A stretch of 64,000 nt of DNA from Hypomesus transpacificus (lineage: Eukaryota > Chordata > Actinopteri > Osmeriformes > Osmeridae). A model generated the notes under the pieces. The model worked only from the letters and a program-made list of their open reading frames with translations. It was not told the DNA's origin and searched no databases. The translations under genes were made by a program, and so were the position numbers. Numbering within the stretch: the stretch's first letter is position 1; each line of letters opens with the position of its first letter. Positions 51,400-63,983 of this stretch are shown here, piece after piece. The stretch spans positions 1,850,215 to 1,914,214 of the forward strand of contig NC_061075.1 of NCBI RefSeq assembly GCF_021917145.1. Direction: 5' to 3'.

Positions 51400-52300
51400 A
51401 TGACGACAGCGGTGCGACCGAACACTAGTCTACACTGATTTTCTCCACACTGCCTCTATGTGGACAAAAGAGTAACCGTTAGATTGGAAGTTAAGAGGGA
51501 ATACATTTAAACAGGATTTCAGACACTTTTTAGTAAATAATTTGTTAACGGAAAGGGGTCCCTAAAATATATTGACACAGGAAAAACATTTAACCTATCA
51601 TTCGCTCACATGGTAGGCAATTTTGTTCTGGGCTTGTTCACTCTTGTCCTTTTCCTTAAATGTTTTTTTACCTGCTGAACTGGCATGGCTATAGCCAAGT
51701 CTTTGTGGAAGTCTTTGTAGCCAATATTGTGGTAAATAGTTGGTAGGTGTTCATTTCTGGTTTACAGGTTTAAAACAAGGGAAAAGTAGCTCCAATTGTG
51801 TTTTTCTTTGAGGAAGTGTTTGTTAGAAATATGTGGGCTACCCTACTGTGAAGGCTACAGGAACAATCTAAATCGCGTTTTGTGGTCAATACAACTTTGT
51901 TTATCTGTAAAACTTCACATAAGGGCTGAAGGAGGCTTGAGTATGAGTGAGTTTACTATTTATAACCAGAACATTGAAAATATCCTATTTGGCGTAGTTA
52001 ATAGGGCAAGTTAATAGGTCTGTTTACTAGAGTGAAGCGTGGGCAGTCCTTTGTTTATATGATGGACCCTAAAATCCATATAGCCTGCTGTTGCAAAGCA
52101 TAGCCTACGTCGTATTTTCCAGCATGCACAAAAACAGACGGAGGTCTAGCAACATGCACAAAAATGATGAGTGATGGAAAGATATTAAATGAATCAACAG
52201 CACACATGCCTGTCTGTGATGTAGGGCCTAAGTAATTAATTGACATTTATTGGGATACCGCAACCATAGGTTGTCCTATAGGTTATGGACTGTTCAAGTC
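51400..52300. other. gap between snrpb and the rnf182-like gene
   Basis: This is the divergent intergenic space between the snrpb promoter (transcribed left) and the inferred rnf182-like first exon (transcribed right). I see no coding sequence or recognisable element. Confidence 0.6.
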
Positions 52301-52309
52301 CGTCGCAGC

Positions 52310-52557
52310 TTGCGCTTGTAACTGTTGCCACAGCAACCACTGAGGAGAAATCTGTGCCGGTCCTGATGCTACCGCGCGCTACCGCATTGAGGGGGATGTA
52401 GCAGTCAGACTCGGACAGATGGGACCTCGAGATCGACAGTGACTCACCGACAGAGTGCCACAGGGAGGAGAAAGCGTGGCGGCGACAAGACTCATTTATC
52501 TTAGACCTTGACGGAAGACACGATCACACGTTTATCAGGTTGTTCTACGGATCATAG
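52310..52557 (+). other. inferred non-coding first exon of the rnf182-like gene
   Basis: A GC-richer block without a long frame ends in ATCATAG followed by a strong donor GTGAGT (52,558-52,563). A matching acceptor (CTCTCTCAG) lies one base before the rnf182-like start codon at 57,832. The 5.3-kb intron between contains no other coding exon. The link is inferred from splice sites and orientation only; the left edge is approximate. Confidence 0.45.
52324..52337. promoter_or_regulatory. X-box (RFX) motif
   Basis: GTTGCCACAGCAAC fits the RFX-factor X-box inverted repeat (GTTGCC, 2-nt spacer, AGCAAC). It lies at the 5' edge of the inferred first exon. Confidence 0.5.
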
Positions 52558-55500
52558 GTGAGTGCAACAAAACTGCGGCGAATTGGTTATTGGTGAATCA
52601 AATAGCCTGCTTAATGTTAATGAGGATTGCGACTTTTTCATTAGTGTTGATATTAATTTATCTTAAAGTAACCTTTAGACTAGTTCTGACTTAGCAAAAA
52701 CCTGTTCTTGTTTTGCAAATAGAGTAACCAGTTCATGCGTCCTATGCGTAGCCTATATGATGTGAGTCTTTTGCGTGTATTTACTAAGGTGTCGAGGAGT
52801 AGGCAACAGGCCGCCTGACATTTGTTGGTGAGAAAAATGATATCGTTATTTTGCTTAAAGCAACATAAAACCATGAAAACTTATCTCCAGAGCTACTTTC
52901 TTAAATGCAATGCCACATTTCAAGACTATCAGCCTGCATCATGCACGTTTTGTTGGCTAAAGGGATTTGTGAATAAACAACACAGGAAATGTATTATTTT
53001 CATATCCTGTTATTTACATTTAAATTGTATGCTACTATTATTTTTTGTTTATCTTCTTTGGCCTCCTTGAGTTTGTTGCTGATTCAATCAAACAGGTCAG
53101 AAATAAATGATTTCTTATGGGATGAAAATCAAGTCACAAATTCTAAACCATTCCTTTTAAATTAAATATTTGTATTTAGTTGTCAGTCTATAGCGTAGTT
53201 CATAAAGCATAACAGTCAACATACCATATAGCTACAAGCAATTGTCAATTAAAGAGGCCATGTCTGCTTTATGCTTGTAACTTGCATTGTTGTCTATTTT
53301 TCAAAAGTTAGATGGATCACTTATGGGGGCCATTTTATTTCCTTGTATCTATATATAACAGAGATTTGAGTTAGTCAAAGGTTGTGATGCAGGATTGGAG
53401 CAGAGAGGTTGGTTGACCAGTCCTCCCAGGTGCAGGCCCTATCAACCTGTCACATCACATCAACACAGACATGAGGGTGGTACTCTTGAGGCAAAACAAG
53501 AGTGTGTCACATGACATACTGTATGACCAGGATAACTGAAGACTCCAAACCTGTTTCTGTTAGTCCTTTTGTAAACCCACAGAAAAGACTAAAGTGTAGT
53601 TGTTTTCATTATTTAGAAATAAACATGGTTTAGTTTCTGATGCAATAAAACTCCACTTCTTAAATATTGTTGACTTTAGCAAAAATTCAAGCATTACTAG
53701 AATAAGCCTCCCTATCTTTTGCAGTTTTATATCCAGTACAGTAATTGCTTTGTTAATTTTCCCCTATCGTTTCACAACACTGTCTCTGTCACTGTCGTGC
53801 GTGAGACCGGATCTGTGGGGTTCTCCCTTAACGAGGCTGTAGGGACCTGTTATTTCGAAATAGATGAGAATTAAACATCATCATGAAAGATTAATACACA
53901 AGGGCTCTCTGTCTGGCATCATTTTTCAAAGCTCCGCTTTGATCGTCCATCTTTTATTCCCTCAGCTCATCGCTCATCTCACACACCATGCACAGGAGTT
54001 GTCACAGTAGAGGGAGATGCAGAGGGTACCTTCTCAGCACGGGCTTTCATCAACCCATAGGATTACTTACCAGCAACCTGTGAGCCCATGTGAAAGCATC
54101 TTGTGTTTTGTTCTGCATCCCACTGAAGATGACTAACTAACTGTCATTGCATTTTGTCGATTTTAGGAGGAAATGTCACTGTGAAAACGTTTATTGTTCT
54201 GTTCCCTTTAACAAACATGCGTCCCTGTACCTGTAGGTAGTACATGGACAGCACAGTGACAGTTGTCAGGGAGTAGCTTGAGAGGAGCCAGGCAGAGAGC
54301 ACTGGCTGCCAAGTAAAGACCAGGGGCAAAGATAGCATTGTGTTGTTGATCCACCACCACACTGGCTCAGGAGGCCAGTCCCTCCTGAAATAGCAGGCTT
54401 CAGGTCAGGCTCAGTACCACCTTGAACATGGAGCAAACACAACGAAAGGAACCGCAGGATGTCATGATGGCATCATGAAAGATGTGATGAGTGATGAAAA
54501 AAATGCCTGAGAAGAGGACAGTTATTTTTATGTCGTGGGAAAGGCACACATCAAGGAATTTATTGCTGCTTGACATTTAATTAAACAAAGGTTGATTTTG
54601 TCCAGCTTCTAGCTTTATTTGATTTTGTGATATGATAGTATATTTAGGTTTGTTGAAGAGAGCCATTAAATGCAATTATTGCCTGTTTACCTCCTCATAA
54701 TTCTGCCTGTGTGGAACTCCCCCAAAGAACACAACACATACACAGACCCTCATGCGTAAACATACACACGACCAAAAGGTCAGTTTATCAAATAAAAACA
54801 CAAATGTGCTTTGTGTCAGCAGGTGCTCTGCAAATAAGTACACCAATGTCAAATGGACGGAGTGAACATCATTATAAGCAACGACGTGACGACAAATTCC
54901 TCTCGAGTAGCTCTGTTGTCTACAGCCCTCAAGTCAGTGTACGAGTGTTTGAACACGGCAGACACTGAATGATGGCGGCATTCTTCAACCTGCAGTGTGC
55001 CTGCCGTGCGTCCCTCTGTAGTGGGAGACGGTAATCTGTTTGGTGGTTGGGTTTCTCTTAGAGTGGAAACCACATGTTAATGGTAAACCCACAATGTGGT
55101 TTTACAGATCTAAAGAGAGCGGGCCTTCTAGGTTCCTATATCCCGTTCTTACCCCACTTCTCATTAAGGCTGACGATAGCCCCGTCCAAATGTTGGCTCA
55201 TAGAGAATGATCTATAATTACCTCATGTCCGCAACTGAAGCTGTTTGGAACCAGGGAAACTTCTGTTTATGCACAATGATCAGCCAGAGAAATATAGACA
55301 CAGATACACACTCACACATTAGCACTTTACTTCATTATAGGGATAAATATGGTCAGGCCTGTTACAACGTGTCCCTTCAGGATATGGAGGTAATTACATT
55401 ACAGCAGTGCCTGTATACAGCCACCTCCATTCCATATTGACCCACTGGCTTTCATTCAAAGAATTGTCTGCATTTATTTATGTAACCTTTAGTTTTTCTC

Positions 55501-55704
55501 TCCCTAGAGAGACAAACTTGCCACCAAATGTCTTTATCATGATCGGTACTTGTTGCCTGTACCTTTTATCAATCTCTGTCCCTCTCTTCCTCTCTTTTCC
55601 CCTCTCTCACTCTTCCTTTCTCCCTCCTCTCCCCCTGCTATCTCGGATGGAAATGGGGGGTGTTATATAAAGCAGCCTGTGTATCCCCAAGCTGTACAGG
55701 CTGG

Positions 55705-55714
55705 CTATTTATAG
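55705..55714. promoter_or_regulatory. MEF2-type A/T motif
   Basis: CTATTTATAG is an exact match to the MEF2 consensus YTAWWWWTAR. A TTATATAAA word lies 50 bp upstream at about 55,660. It could belong to an internal promoter or enhancer; no exon was found to support a start site. Confidence 0.3.
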
Positions 55715-55972
55715 GCCCAGCTCAGATTCTAACAACCTGTGCTCGGGAAAAGAAACACAGACGGAGTGAAGGAGACGAAAGCGTTAAATAATGAGAGAAC
55801 AAGCAGCGAGAGAGGTGTAATCTATGTTCTGTTAGCGTGCTGGTGAGCTCCGTCTCTCTCTGCTACCCACTGGTGAAGGCGTTCCTTCCTAAATGACATT
55901 CTGATGTGTGAGTCATCGTCTCTGTGAAATAAAGATGAGAGATGGAGAGGGAGGGAGGGAGAGTGAGAAGGA

Positions 55973-56102
<130 letters not shown>

Positions 56103-57831
56103 TGCCTTCCTGCCCTGGTTACAGTGGATGCTTGTTGGCCAGCTACCCAACCCGATGTTTTGATACCTAGCCTAATACAGATACGCAAAGAAGCGCGCAG
56201 CTTATCGTGTGTTCTTTCTATCTCCAGCCTTGCATGGATCCACAGGCGTCCATCAATCTCTTCTCCCCCTCCCTCCCTTTATCTCTCCCTCTCTTCACAC
56301 AGGGCTGCCAAGCCCTCGTCTCTATGACGTCAGCATGTGTACATGAAGACCCAGACAGAGAGGGAGAGATGGATGGAGAGAGTATGAATTGAAGGGTTAA
56401 CTGTAAAGTATGGTGGCTTTGCAGCATTGTCAGCTTGGGGGCCATGTTATTGGAGGGCACAGTTACAGCTTTGGACATGGAGGTCCCCCCTGTGGTCATT
56501 ATGGGGGAATGAACCACACTAAGAGGATTACTGCCGCAGCATGAATGACATTGGATGACCTACAGCACAAGATGAACATGCTTCTTTATTGAATGAACTC
56601 TCATGATCAAATGGAATACTTGTATGATTGCTAAAGCATCATTTGGGGGTTTAAAATAGTGCAGATTAGAAAACAGTAGAAACCAAAGGACATGCAATAA
56701 CAGTGCAATTTTCCCTCACGATCAATAACGTTTCTGTCTGTCAATCAATTGAATTATGAATCTATCTATATGTATCTATAAATCTATCATTCTAGTGGTA
56801 TGCACTTATAAATACTTTATTTCTGTATTTCTCAAGATAGACAGGCTAGTTCTAACAATATGAACATCACTACAGTGCATGTCTGCCAGTTGGCAGTACA
56901 GTAAAATGCAATTGTTTGTATGGATTTGTTTACCAGTTCAACAGCCCTGTGTGTTTTCTCCCCAGGTGAGAACACAATGCTGGATCTACTCCCCCGATAA
57001 GACCACCTCTACACTCTCTACACCCATGGATATCCAAAGGATGCAACATCTTTGTCCTTTGATACTGTGAGAAAGAATTACTGTCTAAGATGAAAATGTT
57101 TTTATCTCCTGACACTGTTAATTTCTTTTCGTTGGACTTTGCCTTTAATGAGGACTTTGAAATAAGGGTTGTTGTCTCCATGAAGTGTTGAGATGCATGC
57201 TGTGACAAAGATAGTGCCAGATCTGCAGCTGCAAGGATTGCAGAGAAACAATGAGACCAGTCTGTTTTAGGTTGCTTGGCAGAGGTTGGCATAGGTGTGG
57301 GGCCAGTGTAACCTGTTAAATTACAAGCTTTGTCTTCCCATTCCTCTGCTGTCAAAAGATAAGCTTGCGCTATTGATATATTCTGCAACAAAAATAACTT
57401 TTTACATGTATGCATGAACTGTGAACATAGTGAATTCAGGGTATTCAGGATTTTCCAGGGCTTGCCAAAAAGAAATCAGGTAATTTCATTCAATGTTTTG
57501 TTGATAAAATATATTTGTAATTTAATGTGAATGTATTTATCAAATATTTCTGTGAAAAGCTGTAAACTACATTATTATCTGTGACTTGAATTAAGACTAC
57601 CCAAAATTCTGCCATTTTCCAAGTGGAATAACACTCTAAAAGTATGCTACATATCTTCACTTTTGAAAGAATCTTGAATCAGGGACAAAACCAAGAGAGA
57701 CCATAAACCGCTGTTGAAACTGCTTTAGGATCACTTTGGAACATTAGCCACATTCCCCAGCTGCCCAATAACTCCCATCCTCACCTACATTCCTTCCTGG
57801 CTCGCTGCTGGTCATCACTTCCTCTCTCAGG

Positions 57832-58623
57832 ATGAGCCAGAAGCTGGAGGTGGAGGCAGGGGAGGGCTGCCAATCTCTGGTCTACACTGTGGAGGAACTT
57901 GAGTGTAAGATCTGCTACAACCGCTACGACACACGCACGCGCAAGCCCAAGGTGCTGGGCTGCCTGCACCGCGTCTGTGCCAAATGTCTGAAGAAGATAG
58001 TGGAGATGGGCGACTCCTCCCCCAGCCTCATCAGCTGCCCCTTCTGCCGCCATGAGACCCACGTCCCAGACGAGGAGATCTGGCTGATGCAGGACGACAG
58101 CAACATCCTGGCCATCCTGACCTACCAGGACCGAGCCAGGAAGAGTGGCTCCGCCCCGGCCGGGGAGGTGCTCCTGACCCCCAACAGCCTGGGTGGCGAG
58201 GTGGGCGGAGGTGGAGGAGGGGGTGGCTGTGTGACTGGCAGCGGAGACCAATCTCACAGCTCCTCAGACTGTCTGGTCATCACCATCATGGAGGTCCCGG
58301 GGGAATCCCAGTCGTCCGACTCCATGAGCATGCTCAACATGGTCCGGCTGTACCGGCCGCCCAGCCTGGACTCACTGCCCTGCCACCTGCCGGTGCAGAA
58401 GTGTCGCGCCTGGACCTCGCGGAGCTTCCCCCGCTTCCTGCTGGGTGTGCTGTGTCTCGTCTACTTCAGCTCCCTGCCGCTTGGCATCTACCTGCTGATG
58501 ATCCAGCAGCTGACCCTGGGTGTGATCCTGGTCAGCCTGGTGCCCACCACCCTGGTCCTCTGTGTCTTCTATGGCTTCTGCCAATGCCTGTGCCATGAGA
58601 TCATGGAGTCCATAGCCACATAG
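57832..58623 (+). CDS. rnf182: RNF182-like membrane RING E3 ubiquitin ligase
   Basis: The 263-aa protein resembles RNF182, a brain-enriched E3 ligase of internal membranes (247 aa in human). The C3HC4 RING is complete: Cys25, Cys28, Cys44, His46, Cys49, Cys52, Cys69, Cys72. The conserved middle block SSDCLVITIMEV follows (about 145-154), then two hydrophobic segments (about 202-223 and 227-250) that should form a membrane hairpin, with FSSLPLGIYLL between them. An eight-glycine linker at about 125-132 is unusual. The coding region is one exon; the acceptor CTCTCTCAG lies one base before the ATG, so at least one 5' non-coding exon is expected upstream. RNF182 maps elsewhere in human (6p), so this may be a fish-specific or lost paralogue; the symbol is by family resemblance. 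Confidence 0.85.
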   Translation: MSQKLEVEAGEGCQSLVYTVEELECKICYNRYDTRTRKPKVLGCLHRVCAKCLKKIVEMGDSSPSLISCPFCRHETHVPDEEIWLMQDDSNILAILTYQDRARKSGSAPAGEVLLTPNSLGGEVGGGGGGGGCVTGSGDQSHSSSDCLVITIMEVPGESQSSDSMSMLNMVRLYRPPSLDSLPCHLPVQKCRAWTSRSFPRFLLGVLCLVYFSSLPLGIYLLMIQQLTLGVILVSLVPTTLVLCVFYGFCQCLCHEIMESIAT

Positions 58624-59658
58624 CACCATTTCTTACAGCAAGGGTTGGGGTCCATTCTAATTTAAATGAAATTTAGCTGATGAGAGGAACTGAAAACAAC
58701 TTATTTGAATTGGAGGGATGAAAAACCTCATTTAAAAGCAGACTTTAAAAACAAATTATTAACCGAATTCTGAATGTATTAGGATTTAATAGTAATTAGT
58801 GTTGACCCCAACCCCGGCTCATAAGGACCCCTTCATCCCGCAACCATAGACCTGGATAGAAATAGTATATGTTTTCACATGCATGAAAAAGATAATGTGC
58901 TGCTGATTTAGTTCGCCCAGAACAAAACCATCCCCAAATGCAGACCTTGCACTCAGATCCATCTGGGAAAACAAAATCTGGCACATCCATCTAAAAGAAC
59001 ACATATCCTATTGATACCCTGGTCTTTCCAAGTACTTACAAATCTCTGGACCTAGCGAGCCCTGTAAAACGCCAAATCAATCACCGCTACCCTTTTCTTT
59101 GTAAGATACCTCCCTATCCACCCCAATTTTCCACCTCTGAAAATACCAGCACTTAACTGATATGACTGCTCATGGATCTGTCTGTCGGGCTTTTCTTTTG
59201 AGCCAGGGAAGTCGAGAGGCAAGCGTGTGTGCGAGAAGGCCCAGCCATCCTGAACGTTTTTCTACAACACAGCTCAACCTGCATCAGACTGCTGTTCGAT
59301 GTTTGTGTTAATTCTAGTACCCGAACGGGCCTGACTTCTTATTAAGCTGTTAAGATCACTGTCACTATATTGGAGAATATGTTCCTCTATCTTGTACTAT
59401 TATGGTCCCTTACTGCAGAGAGTGTTTGATCTACTGTAATGGAACCACCATCGGCTACCCTTGGGTACATTATTTTGATACTCCATAGGTAAAGGATGTA
59501 TTCAGTCATACAGCATAGTTTCCATGTATACTGTTAAAGTTCCTAGTTGCCTTCGTAAGGCATGTCTGTCCTGAAGTAACTAAACGTTGTATAATGAATT
59601 TGTCTGTGGCAATGCAATGGGAATGGACAAACCGCCTAAACTGTTACTAGATATTTAA

Positions 59659-59664
59659 AATAAA
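59659..59664 (+). terminator. rnf182-like polyadenylation signal
   Basis: AATAAA about 1.04 kb after the stop codon, the first clear signal on this strand, giving a 3' UTR of about 1.06 kb. Confidence 0.6.
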
Positions 59665-59689
59665 GATTCAAAACTATTTTGGGAAAAGG

Positions 59690-61090
59690 ATTATTTGATG
59701 ATATCACTCTCACATCTAATTTCTCAGGTAACTGACTCCAAAATTAGCAGTGATGTACTCAATGCAACTGATATCCCAATACATGTCTATCATATTAAAT
59801 TAAACAACTGGTAAACATGGCATCTTGCATCATCCTAACGAGCGTATACAATTAGACCAGTTTAATTAAAATAGTCCCACAAGATTATTGGTACCAAAAT
59901 ATTATTCCCTGGAAGCACATCAATGTTCCATCTGATCCCTGGTGAAAAAGTGGACCATTTGGTAAAGTGTGAGTCACTTGACTAGGTTCCATTGCCACAG
60001 GCCTGCTCTGCTGTCATGCTGACGTTTGGCTACCACAAGGAGCTAATTTTAGTGCAGTTGCTCTGGTGACCTGGCACATGGGAGCAAACTCATGGCATTA
60101 TAGGATCTCCACAGCTTCACAAAGCTTTACAAGTAGTTAAACTGTAATTATCACTTGGAAGTAAAGCAAGAAGCACCGGTCTGGCACACAGCTATTAAAG
60201 CCAGATCAAACCGCACATATACTTATAAATGTACAAATCAGACACACAATCAATCACAAAAAACAGCTACACATGATTGATTAACACTGAAGGTTACCAT
60301 TAGAGTTGCACTGAACAACCTCTTTCAATGTGTGTTATTAGAAGATTGGTCGATTTTTTTCTGAATAATAATGAGGTGTAGAGTAGAGGTCTTCCCTATC
60401 AGCCATGTGTAAGAGCAGACTGTAAGAACAGAGGAAGAGGATCCTGGGCAGCTCCATGAGCCTCAGCTGCTGTGTTTGGCCTAATTGAAATGTGTCTCCC
60501 TGATGAGCAGCACCTCCCAAGGCTCCAGCCAAGACACACTGCTCATGGCAAGCAGAGGAGGTGCCTAATACTGGGAGGGTGGAGGGATGGAGGGGGGTTA
60601 TCCTGAAGTTGTTCACTTCGACATTCAGTTGCCCACAGGCCAAACACTTGCCTGTTTGGTACCAGACAGACCATGATGCCCTGAGGCAGCTCTCACCTTG
60701 GAGGTAGGACACATTTTTTGTTTGTTTATCAAACAGTCATTTATCTTAATGTGTTTAAGATGTGTTCCAAACAATTTGAGCTTTATTTTCTAAATGCCCT
60801 AGACTACTAGTTATTTCTATAGTGGGTGTTAAAGTCAACTCTAAATCTAAAAAAGGGTATGTTTGGAAAGTTATTCAGAAGTCAAAATGATATGGTTTTC
60901 ATAATTTATCAACAGAAAGGCAATGAACAGACAATAAAGATGGCTTGATTGCTTCTGATCATTATAAAAAGTCTGAAAATTCCCTTATCAAGTGCTTTTG
61001 TGAGAGTAGTTTCTATATTATGCTCAAAAGTACTTTGTGGATCTTGCTCTTCTGACCCCGCACTACAGAATTCTGCCCATGCACAGTTTG
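59690..61090. other. intergenic gap before the RGS9BP-like gene
   Basis: No coding sequence was recognised. The 5' non-coding exon and promoter of the RGS9BP-like gene probably lie here, but I could not place them. Confidence 0.5.
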
Positions 61091-61123
61091 ATCAGTCCCG
61101 CCTGACCTCTGTCTTAGCTTCAG

Positions 61124-62711
61124 ATGAATCGGTGGCAGAAGTCCGTGGATGAGATCCAAGCCCGGAGGCGCCAGGTGGCAGAGTGCGAGCGTGCCCAGGA
61201 GGCTCTGAGCAAGGTGACTGCCTGCTTCCAACAGTTAGCCAGCTCAGTGGGGAGCAACTCTGATGGCAGCTTCCTGAGGGAGGAGATGGAGGAAACCAGA
61301 GGACTGGTGTATAGGATTTGTGCAGGTAAATCAATTTTCCTATTCAAAACAACAGACAATTTCTGTCAATGCCAAAGTTGAGGTGGAGAAGTTATATTCT
61401 TTAATGCTTTATTTACTTAAATGATCATCGACCATTGAATGAAATGACCTTTGATCATCCACATCCCTTAAATAAAAGACAATTAGTAACCAGATAAAAC
61501 TTTTGATCAAATGTCTTTAATTGTTTTATTAATGCACACATATCCTAATCTGTAACACAATCACTAGACCTGTTTATAGTAGATCAATTTTACAATTTAT
61601 TGTATAGAATTTTTAATTTTTTTCACACGTAGGCCAATATGAATAATGAACAAGAGCTCAAACAACAGAACAGGAACAAAACACATTAAAGTTAATTTTG
61701 TGACAAACACAAACAAATCTAAAAGCAGCTTTACCCCCAGGACAGCACGGTAACAAATCGTACCTGCTGATCTTGATCCTAATCATACTGGAGCTTTTCT
61801 GGCTTCATCATGGACCTTAACGCCCCCCTCACACTACACCTGTGTCTTGGTCTTCCTTGGATACAAGAATAGAAATACTATTTCGGGTCATAAAAAATTC
61901 CGTCATCTGTCTTTCAATCTAGCCAAACTATGAAAATCTATACATTTGCAGACATCTTGCTATGCTAGGCTTGACTTAGTCAACTCAAAACTATTGTTTG
62001 CTGGTGGGTGCAGATGAGAGTGCATCGATAATTCTATGCACGTCCTTGCCATTTGCAGGCATCAGAAATGATGCCATCATTAGGATAAATCAACACACTG
62101 GAAACTGGTATGACCACTGCATTAGAAACCACAGTATTGCAGTAGTTCTGACAAGTCATTACCATCCCGTGCATGTCCTAGGTCTACATCGCAGACTGGT
62201 GTCCCTAATGACAGAAATGGAACGGAGCCAGGAGGACAGGGAGCAGGTGAACCGGCTTTGGGTCATCTTCATCTCAGGCCTGGAGAACATCCAACAGGAT
62301 CTTCACAAGGCCAGTGACCTCATAAACCTCTTCCCCCTGTCCCAGAAGAAAGACCGTCGGGCACTGGTCAACACAGGGGTGTCAGATAGCGTTTCTGGCG
62401 TGGCTGCACTCGCAGCCTCCGTTCAGACGCCCTGGCTGACTGTGCAAGTGGAGCAGAGCCCCGACCTGAAAACACACATCACTCAGGTGGACACTTTGCT
62501 CAAAGAGATGCTGCAGAAAGTCAGTGTGCCATTCTGGTCAGTGGAGTCCACACAGCAGGCCTGGGTAGAGTCTGGATGTCAGGAGGACAGCCATGACAAT
62601 CATGGCACTCTGGAGGAGATGATGGAGGTGGAATCACAAGACTCCAAGATGTCTGCATGTTGTCACCCACCAAACTGTAAACTCAGGTGCATGTTCTGTC
62701 TACTACACTGA
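61124..62711 (+). CDS. RGS9BP/RGS7BP-family protein, two coding exons
   Basis: R7-RGS-binding proteins anchor RGS6/7/9/11-Gbeta5 complexes to membranes and so speed G-protein shut-off, for example in photoreceptors. Exons 61124-61325 and 62182-62711 join in frame to 243 aa. The N-terminal helix (CERAQEALSKVTACFQQLAS) matches the RGS9BP start (LNKTTACYHHLV-type). Exon 2 carries LWVIFISGLENIQQDLHKA, the FPL...RRALVNTGVSDSVSGVAA block and a C-terminal helix (LLKEMLQKVSVPFWSVE), all as in RGS9BP. The end is not the RGS9BP transmembrane helix but a cysteine-rich tail, SACCHPPNCKLRCMFCLLH, like the palmitoylated tail of RGS7BP. The ATG follows a CTTCAG acceptor-like site, so a 5' exon is likely. 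It may be a third family member. Confidence 0.8.
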
Positions 62712-62903
62712 CTACAGATTACCAGAACATTCAAAGCTATTAGAACCGGTCCTTTAGTTCTGAGAAAGACATTTATACTTCAGTTGTTATTTTCTAGCAT
62801 AAAACCCTTCTAGAGAACAGTGTAACATTTAATAACAGATTGACGCAAACAGTTAGCAAAAAGTTATATAATCTTGAGTACAAAAGTATGGATGTTAAAC
62901 TGC

Positions 62904-62909
62904 AATAAA
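62904..62909 (+). terminator. RGS9BP-like polyadenylation signal
   Basis: AATAAA 193 bp after the stop codon, facing the ube2c signal 32 bp further on. Confidence 0.6.
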
Positions 62910-62941
62910 GCTAGACACATGATTGTATCAACATTAAAATC

Positions 62942-62947
62942 TTTATT
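62942..62947 (-). terminator. ube2c polyadenylation signal
   Basis: AATAAA on the minus strand (plus TTTATT), about 140 bp after the ube2c stop codon. Confidence 0.65.
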
Positions 62948-63083
62948 CACACATCTCATACAAACATGTAAATACTGTACATACACATACCCAGTATTCA
63001 AATATACATAATTAGAAGCTGACACCACAGAGAGAAAGAGTTTGACAGATAACAGAAGAAAGAAAGTGTGGCTGTGGGGCAGC

Positions 63084-63983
63084 TCAGTTCTTGAAGGTTG
63101 AGTGCAAATGGGCTTTGAAGGCTAAGAGGGGAAAAATGCCATTAGATTTTGTTTTGTTCCCCTCACTGAATGGTTTGATCAAGGCACATTACATTTTTTA
63201 GATATGGCTGGCAATATGCTTGCTTACCTTCTTGGTTGTCCCAAAGCTCAGCTGCACCAGCATTTAATGGACTCTCATTATTGGGCTCTGGGAGTGTGTA
63301 AGGGAGAAAAATAATAAAGATTTTCCATACACATTCGACACAAGGTTCACCGAGATAAGTGTGTGTCGCTAAGTGGCAACAGATACATACCTCCTAGTAA
63401 ACTTTGGATGGAGAGGAGGATGGAGCGCACATCATACAGGGCTGACCACTTGTCTTTCAAGATGTCCAGACAGATAAAGCCTTGCTCGTCCACGTTAGGG
63501 TGGAAACAGGGGGTGATGAACTTCACCCGAGGGGCTTTGTATGGGTAGCCACTGGGAAACTCCAGTGACAGCTTGTACCTCAAGCCTTCATATACCTACA
63601 GTATATAGACATACACTGAGCATTCAGGGAGATGTGTCATGCACAATGATTATGTGGGATAAAGTACGAGTATAAGAGTAAGAAATGCCAAATGTATATA
63701 CACATCCCCGGAAATACCAAGAGAGTGTGCAACGAGGTAAACTGATTTAAGTGGAAATGAGCCATCTACCGTTGCTGGAGCGCCATGTATTGTTCCGATC
63801 CACTTGAAAAGATTGTCTGATTCTGGAAAGGCAGATATTCCCTTGTCTCCGGACATCTACAAAAACAATGCTACTATAAGAATGTGCAGTGTTTTGATGA
63901 ATAGACGTTAGACAATGTAACAAAGGAAGCATGCAAACGTAAGCTACATCCTTACCATAAGTGTCATCAGTTCTTGTTGAAGT
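63084..63983 (-). CDS. ube2c: ubiquitin-conjugating enzyme E2 C, 5' end beyond the window
   Basis: UBE2C (UbcH10) is the E2 that starts ubiquitin chains on APC/C substrates such as cyclin B in mitosis. Visible exons (5' to 3'): 63983-63956, 63856-63770, 63595-63391, 63287-63228, 63121-63084. They join in frame and read [24 protein letters not shown], then [20 protein letters not shown], the active-site segment [20 protein letters not shown] with the catalytic Cys, [20 protein letters not shown], and a C-terminus ending [11 protein letters not shown]. This corresponds to human residues from about 33 to the end. The N-terminal exon and promoter lie beyond position 64,000. The C-terminal tail differs from human (YLQETYSKQ...) and is a few residues shorter. 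Confidence 0.95.
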
